Program-made: the position numbers and the translations under genes | NCBI RefSeq assembly: GCF_000426765.1 | Contig: NZ_AUFZ01000017.1 | Location: 186,001 to 250,000 of the forward strand | Length of the DNA: 64,000 bases | Source: Vibrio litoralis DSM 17657 | GTDB lineage: Bacteria; Pseudomonadota; Gammaproteobacteria; Enterobacterales; Vibrionaceae | Reading direction: 5' to 3' | In this document: positions 9,357 through 17,927 of the stretch, one piece after another | Position numbering within the stretch: position 1 is the first letter of the stretch | Layout: each line of letters begins with the position of its first letter | The notes under the pieces: generated by a model | Told to the model about the DNA's origin: nothing | Databases searched by the model: none | The model's input: only the letters and a program-made list of their open reading frames with translations

Positions 9357-9428
9357 ATTTAAAAGTCTATTTAACATTAAACGCTAAAATTGAGAACAAA
9401 CGCAGGGTTTATCGGTTTGTGAGTGCGT

Positions 9429-9465
9429 ATAAAAAAGCCTTCACTCAGAAAGTAGAAAGGCTATT
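9429..9465 (-). terminator. Terminator downstream of the H1-like gene
   Basis: On the minus strand AGCCTT and AAGGCT form the stem base and are followed by TTTTTTATAC. It ends transcription of the gene at 9489-9896. Confidence 0.7.
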
Positions 9466-9488
9466 AATATTAGAAAGTGTGAGTAATC

Positions 9489-9896
9489 TTAAGCTAGTTT
9501 GTACATTACCTTATTACCAGCAGCTTGTTCTTTCACTACTAGGTTTTCTTCAACTAACTTTTTCAAACCGCCCGTTGCCCAAGCCGCTGCTTTTGCATCT
9601 TCTTGACCAGCTTCTAGACCGATGGCTTTAGGGCTGATACCGTCAGCATTAGCGGCTACGATGTCTAATACTTGTTGCTGTTTAGGAGTCAGTTTTACAT
9701 CTTGAGATGCTTCTACTGCTGCTTCAACCGCAGCACTGGCAACTTTTTCAACTTTCGCTGCTGCTGTTTTAGTTTTAGCAACGGCTTTCTCTGCTTTTGG
9801 CTTAACTGCTTTTACTGTTTTTTCAGCAGCCGCTTTTGTTGCTTTGATTTTCTTTTTAAGTTTAAGTTGTACGTTGCGCTTATGTGCAAGTCTCAT
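9489..9896 (-). CDS. Histone H1-like protein with C-terminal winged-helix domain
   Basis: A 135-residue protein in two parts. Residues 1 to about 62 are almost entirely Lys, Ala, Val and Thr in AVKPKAEKAV-like repeats, resembling the tail of eukaryotic H1 and of bacterial H1-like proteins. Residues about 68-135 (KLTPKQQQVLDIVAANADGI, then a GLKKLVEENLVV helix and a short wing) look like a small winged-helix or MarR-like domain. The ATG at 9896 follows GGAG by eight bases; a TTG at 9911 overlaps that site. DNA binding and a nucleoid role are inferred from composition. I do not recognise a characterised orthologue. Confidence 0.8.
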   Translation of the reverse strand: MRLAHKRNVQLKLKKKIKATKAAAEKTVKAVKPKAEKAVAKTKTAAAKVEKVASAAVEAAVEASQDVKLTPKQQQVLDIVAANADGISPKAIGLEAGQEDAKAAAWATGGLKKLVEENLVVKEQAAGNKVMYKLA

Positions 9897-10169
9897 TGAA
9901 GTTCTCCACAAGTCACTAATTTTAGTGTGGTAAAAATGTTGGACGGTGTTATAACAAAATATAAATCAAATTTACAGTCATTGCCTAAAAAACACTCTAA
10001 TTTAATCGGAATTAGTCTAATTGAAGTGAAGATCTGCTATTTTTGTCATTTTCAACACAATCGAACCAGCTTAGATTCATTATTCTGAATTTGCTTTTTT
10101 AGGCTTCTAATAAGCCTCTATACTCTCTAATAAGTGCTTTATATTTTTCGGTTCCTTGACAGGAGTGGT

Positions 10170-10841
10170 ATGCCAACCAAACATCTATTCTACCCACAAC
10201 CTCGCTTACCTATTTGGAGCCAATATTTATTATGGGCTTGTCTTCTTATAGTTTCATTCGCCATTGATAGCCAACTAAATAGCAAAGTTGCCGGGTTGTT
10301 TTTTCTTACTTGCTTAATTATCGGCTTAGCCATTAAGCATTATGTCTATGGCCAAAAATTAGGATTTACTCTAACAGAGACGCACTTTCAGCAGCACTTA
10401 TATAAAGGTGGTTGGGTATTGCGCTGGCATAATATAAAAAGAATCGACACACTAGATTATAGTATTCAAGGTTGGACGACATCGATTCCTTGGATAGGTA
10501 TTGAGATCAAAGATTATCAAGCATTTATCAATACGATTAGCCCTAAAGTCATCACACAAATACTGCTGCATCAACGTAGTCTACTTTTCCTAGGTCTGAA
10601 ACAGCATAGTCGACAACATGAACTGGAAGATCACATTATTAATGACAAACCTTTTCTATATTCAGATGGTAGTGACGTGAAAGGCTTAAAGGCAATGCTT
10701 GCCAATAGAATGAAGATTCAAAAGCAGTTGTGGGGTTATGATTTATTTATTAGTGAAAGTGATGTCATTACATCAAAAGAAGAGTTTGTAGGTTTGGCTC
10801 GCCGCTATCTTGCGGCAAGCCATAGTGGTGCAAATATTTAA
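10170..10841 (+). CDS. DUF2982 family membrane protein
   Basis: A 223-residue protein with two membrane helices near residues 14-60 and a soluble C-terminal part. It matches the DUF2982 family seen in Vibrionaceae and relatives, whose function is unknown. The ATG at 10170 follows AGGAG by four bases, making it better than the upstream in-frame start at 10134. The stop codon abuts the remains of an ERIC-like end. The gene stands alone and converges on the MBL hydrolase gene. Confidence 0.75.
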   Translation: MPTKHLFYPQPRLPIWSQYLLWACLLIVSFAIDSQLNSKVAGLFFLTCLIIGLAIKHYVYGQKLGFTLTETHFQQHLYKGGWVLRWHNIKRIDTLDYSIQGWTTSIPWIGIEIKDYQAFINTISPKVITQILLHQRSLLFLGLKQHSRQHELEDHIINDKPFLYSDGSDVKGLKAMLANRMKIQKQLWGYDLFISESDVITSKEEFVGLARRYLAASHSGANI

Positions 10842-10857
10842 TACCCTTCGTACTTGA
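10841..10857. repeat. ERIC-like end remnant
   Basis: ATACCCTTCGTACTTGA matches the outer end of the full Vibrio ERIC-like element at 45645-45773, but no second half follows. It begins within the stop codon of the DUF2982 gene. Confidence 0.5.
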
Positions 10858-10870
10858 GTATATTCCAAAT

Positions 10871-11524
10871 TTAGTAAAGCGGCATTTCGTCCGCAACAAA
10901 TGGATTGGATTTTCTTTCTTGACCAAATGTTGATTCAGGCCCATGACCCGGAATAAAACGCACATCATTACCTAGTGGCCATAATTTGGTTTTAATGCTG
11001 TTAATCAAGGTCGCATAATCCCCTTTAGGAAAATCAGTACGCCCAATCGCGCCATTGAATAAAACATCGCCAACAAAAGCAATATTGGCAGGCTTGCTAA
11101 ACAAAACAACATGTCCAGGAGTATGTCCCGGTGTATGAATCACGTCCAATGACTCTTCGCCAAACTCAATTACGTCACCTTCTTGTAGCCATTGTGTTGG
11201 CTCAAATGGGTCGATTGGTGGGAAACCAAACATTTGACTTTGATTCATAAGACCTTGTAACCAAAATGCATCATCAATATGCGGCCCGATGACAGGTACA
11301 TTCATTTCTGCTTTCAACTCTGGCGTTCCACCAACATGATCTAAATGCCCATGTGTCAGTACGATTTTTTCTAACGTCACACCAAGGGTATTAATAATCG
11401 TCACTAGATGGTTTACTTCGCCACCGGGATCAACGATCACCCCTTTCATGGTTTGATCGCACCATACTATTGAACAGTTTTGTTGAAAAGGAGTGACAGG
11501 GACTGATTGATATTGAAGGCTCAT
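10871..11524 (-). CDS. MBL-fold metallo-hydrolase (glyoxalase II/YcbL-like)
   Basis: A 217-residue metallo-beta-lactamase-fold hydrolase. THGHLDHVGG supplies the metal-binding HxHxDH motif, HTPGHTPGHV and FVGDVLFNGAIGR the further His and Asp, and FIPGHGPES the last His. Length and motifs match the YcbL branch of glyoxalase II-like enzymes, which hydrolyse thioesters such as S-lactoylglutathione; the exact substrate is unknown. The protein has no signal peptide and is expected in the cytoplasm. Confidence 0.9.
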   Translation of the reverse strand: MSLQYQSVPVTPFQQNCSIVWCDQTMKGVIVDPGGEVNHLVTIINTLGVTLEKIVLTHGHLDHVGGTPELKAEMNVPVIGPHIDDAFWLQGLMNQSQMFGFPPIDPFEPTQWLQEGDVIEFGEESLDVIHTPGHTPGHVVLFSKPANIAFVGDVLFNGAIGRTDFPKGDYATLINSIKTKLWPLGNDVRFIPGHGPESTFGQERKSNPFVADEMPLY

Positions 11525-11627
11525 TGGGGATTTCTCTAACGATTCAAATTTGCGAAACTATACCTGAAACTATGCCAGTTAAGTATAAAATTAGCAATCT
11601 TAGCAAATCCCCAACCGTTCTATTCTG

Positions 11628-12050
11628 CTACTGAGGTAGGTATTGAATCACCATATTAGCTTGCGACCATATCTTCCATTGTCCATTTTCTTTTTTAAAA
11701 ACGACTAAAATTTGCATTCGGTTATTCGCGAACACTGCTCCTGAAACTTTTGTTGTTTCTAACCATGCTTTTACATAAGCATATTCATTATCTTCACCAA
11801 CAAATCGAACATCTTGTAGTTGATAGTCTAATTCATAATTATCAAAAATCGATGGCATCGCTTGTTGAGTTTGTAAATACAACAGGGACTGAGAATGCAC
11901 AGTATTCATATAATCTGTTATTTTTTCATTTTTAGCAGCGACAATATTATCTTGTAAAACTTGATAAACCTCCTGACTGGTATCCGCTAAAGCTTTGACC
12001 GAAAACAACATCGACAATAAAAGCCAGTAACATCTAAATTTTACGTTCAT
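11628..12050 (-). CDS. Exported NTF2-like protein of unknown function
   Basis: A 140-residue protein with an N-terminal signal peptide (residues 1-22, ending VKALA). The rest has the spacing and pattern of a SnoaL/NTF2-like (DUF4440-type) cone fold: an N-terminal helix, DYQLQDVRFVGEDNEYAYV strands and a C-terminal VVFKKENGQWKIW strand pair. This fold call is based on pattern, not strong motifs. It is the last gene of the imelysin operon, 13 bases after the DUF1513 gene, so it probably acts in the periplasm with the other exported products. Confidence 0.65.
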   Translation of the reverse strand: MNVKFRCYWLLLSMLFSVKALADTSQEVYQVLQDNIVAAKNEKITDYMNTVHSQSLLYLQTQQAMPSIFDNYELDYQLQDVRFVGEDNEYAYVKAWLETTKVSGAVFANNRMQILVVFKKENGQWKIWSQANMVIQYLPQ

Positions 12051-12063
12051 ATATTTTCCTTAA

Positions 12064-13188
12064 TTATTTAGGTATAGCTGTCCAATGGTTGTCCCATAAA
12101 ATATGTGATTGGTTAGCAAGTGTATTTTCTAATGGTAACCGTTTAATTGTTTCTCCCGAACCGGAACTAATATAAAAATAACCATTGTGTGAAATCGCAC
12201 CAGACGCGTCAGTTAAGCTGTTTAGCTCTAGCAATCGATTTTGTGATATTGACCATATACCGTAACAATTGCCCGGCGGAGACGTTGCTAAAACATAATC
12301 ATCAACCACGGCAATGCTGGCAATATAATGATTAAACCTTGCCCATTCTTCCGGTTCAGCATTTAAGTTGATTAATTCTCCCCCGACTTCCTGCATGGCA
12401 ATCAGTGCCGGATAATCATCAGGTTCACCTCGATACTGTTGGCCACACAGTACAACACCATCATGGTTATACCCCAAGTGACGAATACTCAGCTTTTTAT
12501 CGCTAAGTCCTACTTGGCTGGTTATCACTCCATTACGATTCAATCGTGTCAACGTTGGCTGCATTGTTTCTAAATTGAGTGGTTCTCTGCCTTGGGTATG
12601 CACGCCACCTACTCCAACAGCATAACTGCCATCATCTAACCGAATAATTTCATGTGGCCCAATACCAATATCATGCCACTCATCTACTTTTAAATACCCT
12701 GCGGCAACATCATAAACACCGACTAATCCTTGGCTTGTACCACGTACGCCTTCTGTTGCGAGCAACCAGCGCCCATCTTGGCTAAACACACCGTGACCAT
12801 AAAAGTGACGATCATGAGACGCATGAATCAAGGTTTTCTTTTCACCAATCAAATAGTCAAACACCTGGAAAAAATGTCCTGGACGACGAGCAAAAGCCAC
12901 GGCATCAGTGAATCCCATTGTACTTTCTTGGCTAATCGCCACACCATGTGCTCGATCAGGAAGCGATACTTTAAAAACGGCTTTGCCTTGCCAATCAGCC
13001 ACTACCGTGTAGTACTGTTTATTATTACCTAATGCATTTCCAATGAGTGCGGGTTGTGAATGACGCTCTGAATGACTAGCTTCAGAAAAAGCTTTCAAGC
13101 TGAAACCTACAGCAGAGCCTACTCCTGTAAGAGCTGCTAATATCAATAACTGTCTTCGTTTGAGATCAATTGGATCACGATTACTCAT
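12064..13188 (-). CDS. DUF1513 periplasmic beta-propeller-like protein
   Basis: A 374-residue protein. The N-terminus DLKRRQLLILAALTG is a signal sequence with a twin-arginine start, so Tat export is possible. Family-typical segments include VVADWQGKAVFKVSLPDRAHG, FYGHGVFSQDGRWLLATEG and GIGPHEIIRLDDGSYAVGVGG, which recur like propeller blades. DUF1513 genes are regularly found with imelysin and di-haem oxidase genes; the biochemical role is not known. The gene starts six bases after the second imelysin gene. Confidence 0.85.
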   Translation of the reverse strand: MSNRDPIDLKRRQLLILAALTGVGSAVGFSLKAFSEASHSERHSQPALIGNALGNNKQYYTVVADWQGKAVFKVSLPDRAHGVAISQESTMGFTDAVAFARRPGHFFQVFDYLIGEKKTLIHASHDRHFYGHGVFSQDGRWLLATEGVRGTSQGLVGVYDVAAGYLKVDEWHDIGIGPHEIIRLDDGSYAVGVGGVHTQGREPLNLETMQPTLTRLNRNGVITSQVGLSDKKLSIRHLGYNHDGVVLCGQQYRGEPDDYPALIAMQEVGGELINLNAEPEEWARFNHYIASIAVVDDYVLATSPPGNCYGIWSISQNRLLELNSLTDASGAISHNGYFYISSGSGETIKRLPLENTLANQSHILWDNHWTAIPK

Positions 13189-13194
13189 AGGCGC

Positions 13195-14241
13195 TTAATC
13201 TCCATCTGTGGAGTTAAACCCAACCACAATCCCTAACTCAACGGCAGCTTCATCATGAAATAAATATTTAAGCCGCTGTAGTTTATTTTGTTGAGCTAAT
13301 ACTTCTCGGTAACCATCTTTGGTTTGCAACATATCAAATAAGCTTGCTTGAGCAGGCCAAGTCTCTAGTGTTTGCTTAAATTGCAAGTCGAGGCGATCGG
13401 CTAAATCACTTAAACCTTTTTCTCTCAATAAACGATCAAACCCAGCGCTTTCGGCTAAATACAGTTGATATAAAGCGTCAATATTCGATTTCATTAATGC
13501 TAATGATTGTTTCGAACGCCAACTCTCTGAAAAGTAAGCTCTTGGATGTCCAATTTTTGCTAAAGGTCGCTGTATTTTTTGTAATAAGAAATCGAGTTGA
13601 TTCATAATAAGCCCCAGATATTCAGCTGGCCACTGAGACTCAGATAAAGCTTTCCACGGATTATCTTGCCATGCGGCATTGATTTCTTCTGCATGATTGG
13701 TCAAGTTATCGCTAATTGATAAGGCAAGTTGGCAATAGGATTTATCTTGACGAGAAAACTCAGAATGTTCATCAAATAATAACCACTCCATTGCCCCTAA
13801 GCCCTGTACGGTCACGCTTTGCTCTTTTATCGACTCGACACGCCATAAATCTGGGTTTTGTAAAATCTGATTCATTTTTCTACCAGTGATATCTTTTTTA
13901 TCTGGCCAAAATTGAATCCTCCAACTGAGATCGAGCGCTTTCTTGGACCCTTTACCTTGCCCTTGCAATGGCATCCAACTATGCATTGTCTCCAACCAGC
14001 TCTTTTGTACCGTCGCAAGCTTTTCAACTGAATCCGCCTGACAATATTGACTCAATGTTTGATGCAGTACGTTTGTGTGATTTAAAAACTCTTGAGTCTT
14101 CTGCTGTTCATACCGCAAAACAGACAGTTGAGGATTATTTTTTGAACTTTCGCTACTCTGATCTTTATCAAAGGACATTCCATAATAGGTAACGCTTCCG
14201 ACCAGTACACAACTAGCCACAACTAAAATGATCTTATTCAT
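13195..14241 (-). CDS. Imelysin family protein, second copy
   Basis: A 348-residue exported protein. A hydrophobic stretch at residues 3-22 serves as signal peptide or anchor. Imelysin-like features include WLETMHSWMPLQGQG near residue 65 and VQGLGAMEWLLFDE near residue 146. That second motif corresponds to the family GxHxxE metal site but has Gly where the His is expected, while the Glu is kept. Such divergent partners are known beside canonical imelysins. It lies between the di-haem oxidase and DUF1513 genes with gaps of 15 and 6 bases, so it is part of one operon. Confidence 0.85.
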   Translation of the reverse strand: MNKIILVVASCVLVGSVTYYGMSFDKDQSSESSKNNPQLSVLRYEQQKTQEFLNHTNVLHQTLSQYCQADSVEKLATVQKSWLETMHSWMPLQGQGKGSKKALDLSWRIQFWPDKKDITGRKMNQILQNPDLWRVESIKEQSVTVQGLGAMEWLLFDEHSEFSRQDKSYCQLALSISDNLTNHAEEINAAWQDNPWKALSESQWPAEYLGLIMNQLDFLLQKIQRPLAKIGHPRAYFSESWRSKQSLALMKSNIDALYQLYLAESAGFDRLLREKGLSDLADRLDLQFKQTLETWPAQASLFDMLQTKDGYREVLAQQNKLQRLKYLFHDEAAVELGIVVGFNSTDGD

Positions 14242-14256
14242 GTTTAGTCCGTTATC

Positions 14257-15657
14257 TTAAAGAGAGTTTAAAAATGCAATTAATGCATCTCGATCTGATT
14301 TGTTTAATTGCATCACTTTTTGTTTGCTTGATTCAGCTTCTCCACCATGCCACACAATCGCTTCCATCAAGTTTCTGGCGCGTCCATCATGCAAAAAGTA
14401 TTGGTGACCACTGACCTCTTCTGTATAACCAATCCCCCAAAGTGGTGGCGTTCGCCATTCTTGGCCATTCGCAAGAAACTCAGGGCGATTATCTGCCAAC
14501 CCTTCTCCCATATCATGTAAGAGTAAGTCACTATAAGGATGAATAGTTTGTTCTGACAAAGAAGGAAGCTCATCACGCTTATTGGTTTTTAGTTCTGGGA
14601 TGTGGCAAGAAGCACAATCAAGCTCCGCAAATAATACTTGTCCACGTTGAACAGCAGGATCATTAGTATTACGACGAATTGGTACCGCGAGATGTTGTGA
14701 ATAAAATTCGACAAATTTCATGATCTTATTGCTCACTTCTGCATTTTCACTATCCGCACTATTACCATTTGGTAATTCAGAACAAATGGTTTGTTTTGGT
14801 GAGCAGTTTTCATTAGGAAACAATGTGCTGGTTAAGCCAAGATCACCATTAAAGGCTGCTGCATTTTGTTGATTTAACGTAGGTTGTCCAGCCTTCCAAC
14901 CAAACCGACCTACCGTTGTGGATTTCGTTTGAACATTCCATACTTGATTTAATTTACCTGAAATTCCTTGGCCATCTTTTAACTGCTGTTCTGCGATATG
15001 TTGCAGTGTTTCAACTGGAATCGATTCCAATAGCCCTAAACCAATCATTGGAGGAGCAACGCGTGCCGATAACATAGTCTCTGGGTGTAATTCACCATAA
15101 TTCAAATCATGCAAAGTTAACTGAGGCTTTCTTAATTCAATTTCTTCACCATCTTTAAAGCTCAATTTAATCGTTTCATATTCAATCTTCACTTTGCCTT
15201 CAGGCTTAGCGTTAGGAATGGCAAAATCTTCAAGTTGATCACCATAAGTCGGTTCAGGAATGACTCCCGAAACGATCAATTGTTGTTTTTGATTTACGGT
15301 TAATGCTGGAATGCTCATTCTTACCAACATAGAAACGACTTGATCTTCGCCTTCTTCTGGCGGATGGCCTCTCCCGTCTTTGAGATGGCAATTCTGGCAA
15401 CCATTGGTATTAAATAACGGCCCTAAACCATCACGTGCATCCGTCGTTGCCGGTGCTTGTACCCAAGGATTACGAAAAAAACTATTACCGACACTAAAAT
15501 CTAGACGCTTTGAGATAGGTAAATTATTGGCAGGCATTGAATAGGCATTGTTACCTTGCTTATTTGTGCTGGTATCACCACCAGATTTGACACCATAAGC
15601 CGCAGTAGTAAGTGGAAATAGTAAACATGTAAATGTGAGGATAAAAAAAGGTTTCAT
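14257..15657 (-). CDS. Di-haem oxidoreductase family protein (DUF1111)
   Basis: A 466-residue periplasmic c-type cytochrome. A signal peptide (residues 1-19) is followed by NTNGCQNCHLKDGRGHPP near residue 93 and FAELDCASCHIPEL near residue 347, giving two CxxCH haem sites. The C-terminal WRTPPLWGIGYT and FLHDGRARNLMEAIVWHGGEA are typical of the DUF1111/MauG-like 'thiol oxidoreductase' family. A role in iron oxidation or redox handling beside imelysins is inferred from the conserved cluster. The start follows CAGGATGTACC, just after an intercistronic hairpin. Confidence 0.92.
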   Translation of the reverse strand: MKPFFILTFTCLLFPLTTAAYGVKSGGDTSTNKQGNNAYSMPANNLPISKRLDFSVGNSFFRNPWVQAPATTDARDGLGPLFNTNGCQNCHLKDGRGHPPEEGEDQVVSMLVRMSIPALTVNQKQQLIVSGVIPEPTYGDQLEDFAIPNAKPEGKVKIEYETIKLSFKDGEEIELRKPQLTLHDLNYGELHPETMLSARVAPPMIGLGLLESIPVETLQHIAEQQLKDGQGISGKLNQVWNVQTKSTTVGRFGWKAGQPTLNQQNAAAFNGDLGLTSTLFPNENCSPKQTICSELPNGNSADSENAEVSNKIMKFVEFYSQHLAVPIRRNTNDPAVQRGQVLFAELDCASCHIPELKTNKRDELPSLSEQTIHPYSDLLLHDMGEGLADNRPEFLANGQEWRTPPLWGIGYTEEVSGHQYFLHDGRARNLMEAIVWHGGEAESSKQKVMQLNKSDRDALIAFLNSL

Positions 15658-15669
15658 GGTACATCCTGT

Positions 15670-15692
15670 AAGGGCTCATTTTCAGAGCCCTT
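15670..15692 (-). other. Intercistronic hairpin between imelysin and di-haem genes
   Basis: AAGGGCTC and GAGCCCTT make a perfect 8-bp stem with a 7-base loop. No T-run follows, so it is more likely an RNA-processing or stability element than a terminator. It lies just before the ribosome site of the di-haem gene. Confidence 0.6.
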
Positions 15693-15708
15693 GTCCATTT
15701 TCTATTGA

Positions 15709-16965
15709 TTAAAACTCGTGATCCGCGTTATCTGGGGTCAAGCTTGTCACTCCTACTAAACCAGCTGCTTTTTCAATCGCTTCTGTTTGTTTTACCAGTG
15801 AATTAATCGCGTCATTGACTAATTCATGTCCAGATTTATTATTCGCCGCAATTAGCTGATCAAAATGTTGATTATTGTTTTCAGCAGACTCAACCAATTT
15901 ATGAACACTAGCGCGCGTCTCATCAAACTGTTTTGCTATCATATCTGCCGCATCTTTATCCTTATCAGCAACGAGATCTTTAATGCTAACACCTTTCACT
16001 TCACTACCATCAACTCGTGTATAAGAGCCGTTAAATACGTTATAAATCCCTTGTTCATTATAAAAGTGCGAGTTATGCGTATTGTCTGAGAAACAGTCGT
16101 GCTCATCTTCAGTAGAGTTGGCTTCTAGTGCCACTTTCATACGTTCACCAGCAAGCTCACCCAATGATAACGAACCCATTCCAAATAACATTTTACGCAA
16201 ACCTTCTTCAGCAGGTTGTTGCAATAAAGCACTGCGGTAATTATCTTTACCTTCTGCCGCCCACTGACCTTTCATCCAATCAAGATCTTGAACTAGAAGT
16301 TGTGAAGCTGCAGATAAGTATTGAGCTCGGCGCTCACAATTACCATTAGTACAGCCTTCACCTTGAATATAATCCGTATAAGAACGCTCACCAGCACCGG
16401 CTTCCGTACCGTGTAGATCTTGACCCCATAATAAAAATTCAATGGCGTGATAACCCGTCGCAACATTCGCTTCTGAACCTGCTAGTTCATTTAAACTTGC
16501 TAACAATTCAGGTGTGATTTTAGAAGCATCAATTTTATCCGCACCCACTTGAATAGCTTTATTTGCAATAATATTGGCTTGAGCACCGTCATTACCTAAT
16601 TCATAATGGTAATCATCTGCTACGTAATCAATTAGACCTTCATCAAGTGGCCATGCGTTTAACTGCCCTTCCCAATCATCTACGATGGCATTACCAAAAC
16701 GAAAAGTTTCTGATTGCTGATAAGGTACACGAGAGGCAAGCCAAGCTTTACGAGCTTGAGATAAAGTGGCAGCGGAAGGTTTTTCAATTAAAGCATCGAT
16801 AGCCGTTTGTAATTGCTGGGCCGTTATATAAGCATCATCAAATACCGCGTAAGCGATATTGGCGTAATTCGAAACTACATCTTTCGGTGTAGATGCAGCA
16901 AAAGCGGTATTACCTGTCACTAAAAGGCTTGAAATAATTAGTGAAGAAGTTCGAAGATTAAGCAT
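15709..16965 (-). CDS. Imelysin family iron-associated protein (IrpA/ICMP-like)
   Basis: A 418-residue protein with a signal peptide ending GNTAFAAS. The imelysin domain is canonical: WLASRVPYQQSETFRFGN near residue 74 and ATGYHAIEFLLWGQDLHG near residue 170, with the GxHxxE motif intact. A Cys pair (EGCTNGNCERR) is present. The related Pseudomonas and cyanobacterial proteins are induced by iron limitation and are anchored or periplasmic. The start follows AGGGATGAT. A Fur-box-like palindrome lies 27-43 bases upstream, making this the first gene of an iron-regulated operon. Confidence 0.93.
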   Translation of the reverse strand: MLNLRTSSLIISSLLVTGNTAFAASTPKDVVSNYANIAYAVFDDAYITAQQLQTAIDALIEKPSAATLSQARKAWLASRVPYQQSETFRFGNAIVDDWEGQLNAWPLDEGLIDYVADDYHYELGNDGAQANIIANKAIQVGADKIDASKITPELLASLNELAGSEANVATGYHAIEFLLWGQDLHGTEAGAGERSYTDYIQGEGCTNGNCERRAQYLSAASQLLVQDLDWMKGQWAAEGKDNYRSALLQQPAEEGLRKMLFGMGSLSLGELAGERMKVALEANSTEDEHDCFSDNTHNSHFYNEQGIYNVFNGSYTRVDGSEVKGVSIKDLVADKDKDAADMIAKQFDETRASVHKLVESAENNNQHFDQLIAANNKSGHELVNDAINSLVKQTEAIEKAAGLVGVTSLTPDNADHEF

Positions 16966-16991
16966 ATATCATCCCTGCGTAAATTTAACGA

Positions 16992-17008
16992 GTGAAAATA
17001 ATTATCAC
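16992..17008. promoter_or_regulatory. Candidate Fur box
   Basis: GTGAAAATAATTATCAC is an imperfect palindrome close to the Fur consensus and lies just upstream of the first imelysin gene. A weaker palindrome, AGTAAATGATACTTACT at 17022-17038, may be a second site. Iron control is known for this gene family. Confidence 0.6.
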
Positions 17009-17064
17009 TTTCATTTAGATTAGTAAATGATACTTACTTACATTTTATTTACAACTATTAAACA

Positions 17065-17098
17065 CAAAAAAAGGCCTCTACTGTGAGAGGCCTCTAAA
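17065..17098 (-). terminator. Terminator of ribA
   Basis: On the minus strand AGAGGCCTCTCACAGTAGAGGCC contains a GGCCTCT/AGAGGCC stem followed by seven T residues. Confidence 0.85.
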
Positions 17099-17114
17099 TC
17101 TAATCTAGGATGAA

Positions 17115-17714
17115 TCAATCAAATTTTAATCGATGCTTACCGTGTGATGCTTTTGCTTTTAGATAGCTTTCGTTACCATGCTTAATATGCACATGGGTTG
17201 GAATCACTTCTTCAAGCTCAATTCCAAATTCTTGAAGCTCTTTCATCTTTTTAGGATTGTTCGTTATTAACTTAATTTTATTGATACCAAGTGCTTTAAG
17301 CATTTGTGCCGCTTCGGAAAAGTCACGCAGATCATCACCAAAACCTAAATGATTATTCGCTTCGTAGGTATTCATGCCTTGGCTTTGTAAGCGATAAGCA
17401 TCAATTTTATTATATAAACCAATACCACGCCCTTCTTGACGTAAATATAATAAAATCCCACCATGCTGACCCATCTTTTCAATGGTTTCATCTAACTGCT
17501 CACCACAATCACAGCGCGATGAATGAAAAACATCACCCGTTAAACATTCTGAATGCATACGAACTAAAGGCGATTGAGGGTTCTTATCTGCTGATTTAAA
17601 AATAATTGCGATATGTTCTTTATCCGTTTTCAAGCCTGAAAAGGACAGGATTTCAGCGTCAATTTCGCTTTTTTTACCTACTTTTAAATCCACTCTGGCA
17701 CGAACTTCCGCCAT
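17115..17714 (-). CDS. ribA: GTP cyclohydrolase II
   Basis: A 199-residue stand-alone RibA, which opens GTP to the first pyrimidine of riboflavin synthesis in the cytoplasm. The zinc site [20 protein letters not shown] (residues about 50-69) has all three Cys. [15 protein letters not shown] carries the catalytic Arg/Glu segment and LITNNPKKM the family C-terminal motif. It is not fused to RibB. The ATG at 17714 is preferred over an in-frame GTG at 17726; family proteins start at this Met-Ala-Glu. No FMN riboswitch was seen upstream. Confidence 0.95.
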   Translation of the reverse strand: MAEVRARVDLKVGKKSEIDAEILSFSGLKTDKEHIAIIFKSADKNPQSPLVRMHSECLTGDVFHSSRCDCGEQLDETIEKMGQHGGILLYLRQEGRGIGLYNKIDAYRLQSQGMNTYEANNHLGFGDDLRDFSEAAQMLKALGINKIKLITNNPKKMKELQEFGIELEEVIPTHVHIKHGNESYLKAKASHGKHRLKFD

Positions 17715-17873
17715 AATCTTTCTCACTTATTCTTATAATGCTCCCTCGATATTTTATCTTAAACACACTCTAAACACAGATAAAAATGAGGGCTATATCA
17801 CATCGGCCAATCAATATTGTTATATTATTACATTCGATTAACTAATCAAGTAAAACTGACTTAGTTTAAATAT

Positions 17874-17905
17874 AAAAAAGCCGGAAGTATCACCTCCGGC
17901 TTCTA
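17874..17905 (-). terminator. Terminator of gyrA
   Basis: On the minus strand GAAGCCGGAGG and CTTCCGGC pair around TGATA and run into a TTTTTTAT tail. Confidence 0.85.
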
Positions 17906-17927
17906 TCCTTGATATAACTAAAAAAGA

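Noticed and set aside
17727..17927. FMN riboswitch upstream of ribA
   Set aside because: The conserved core of that riboswitch is not visible in the short intergenic region.
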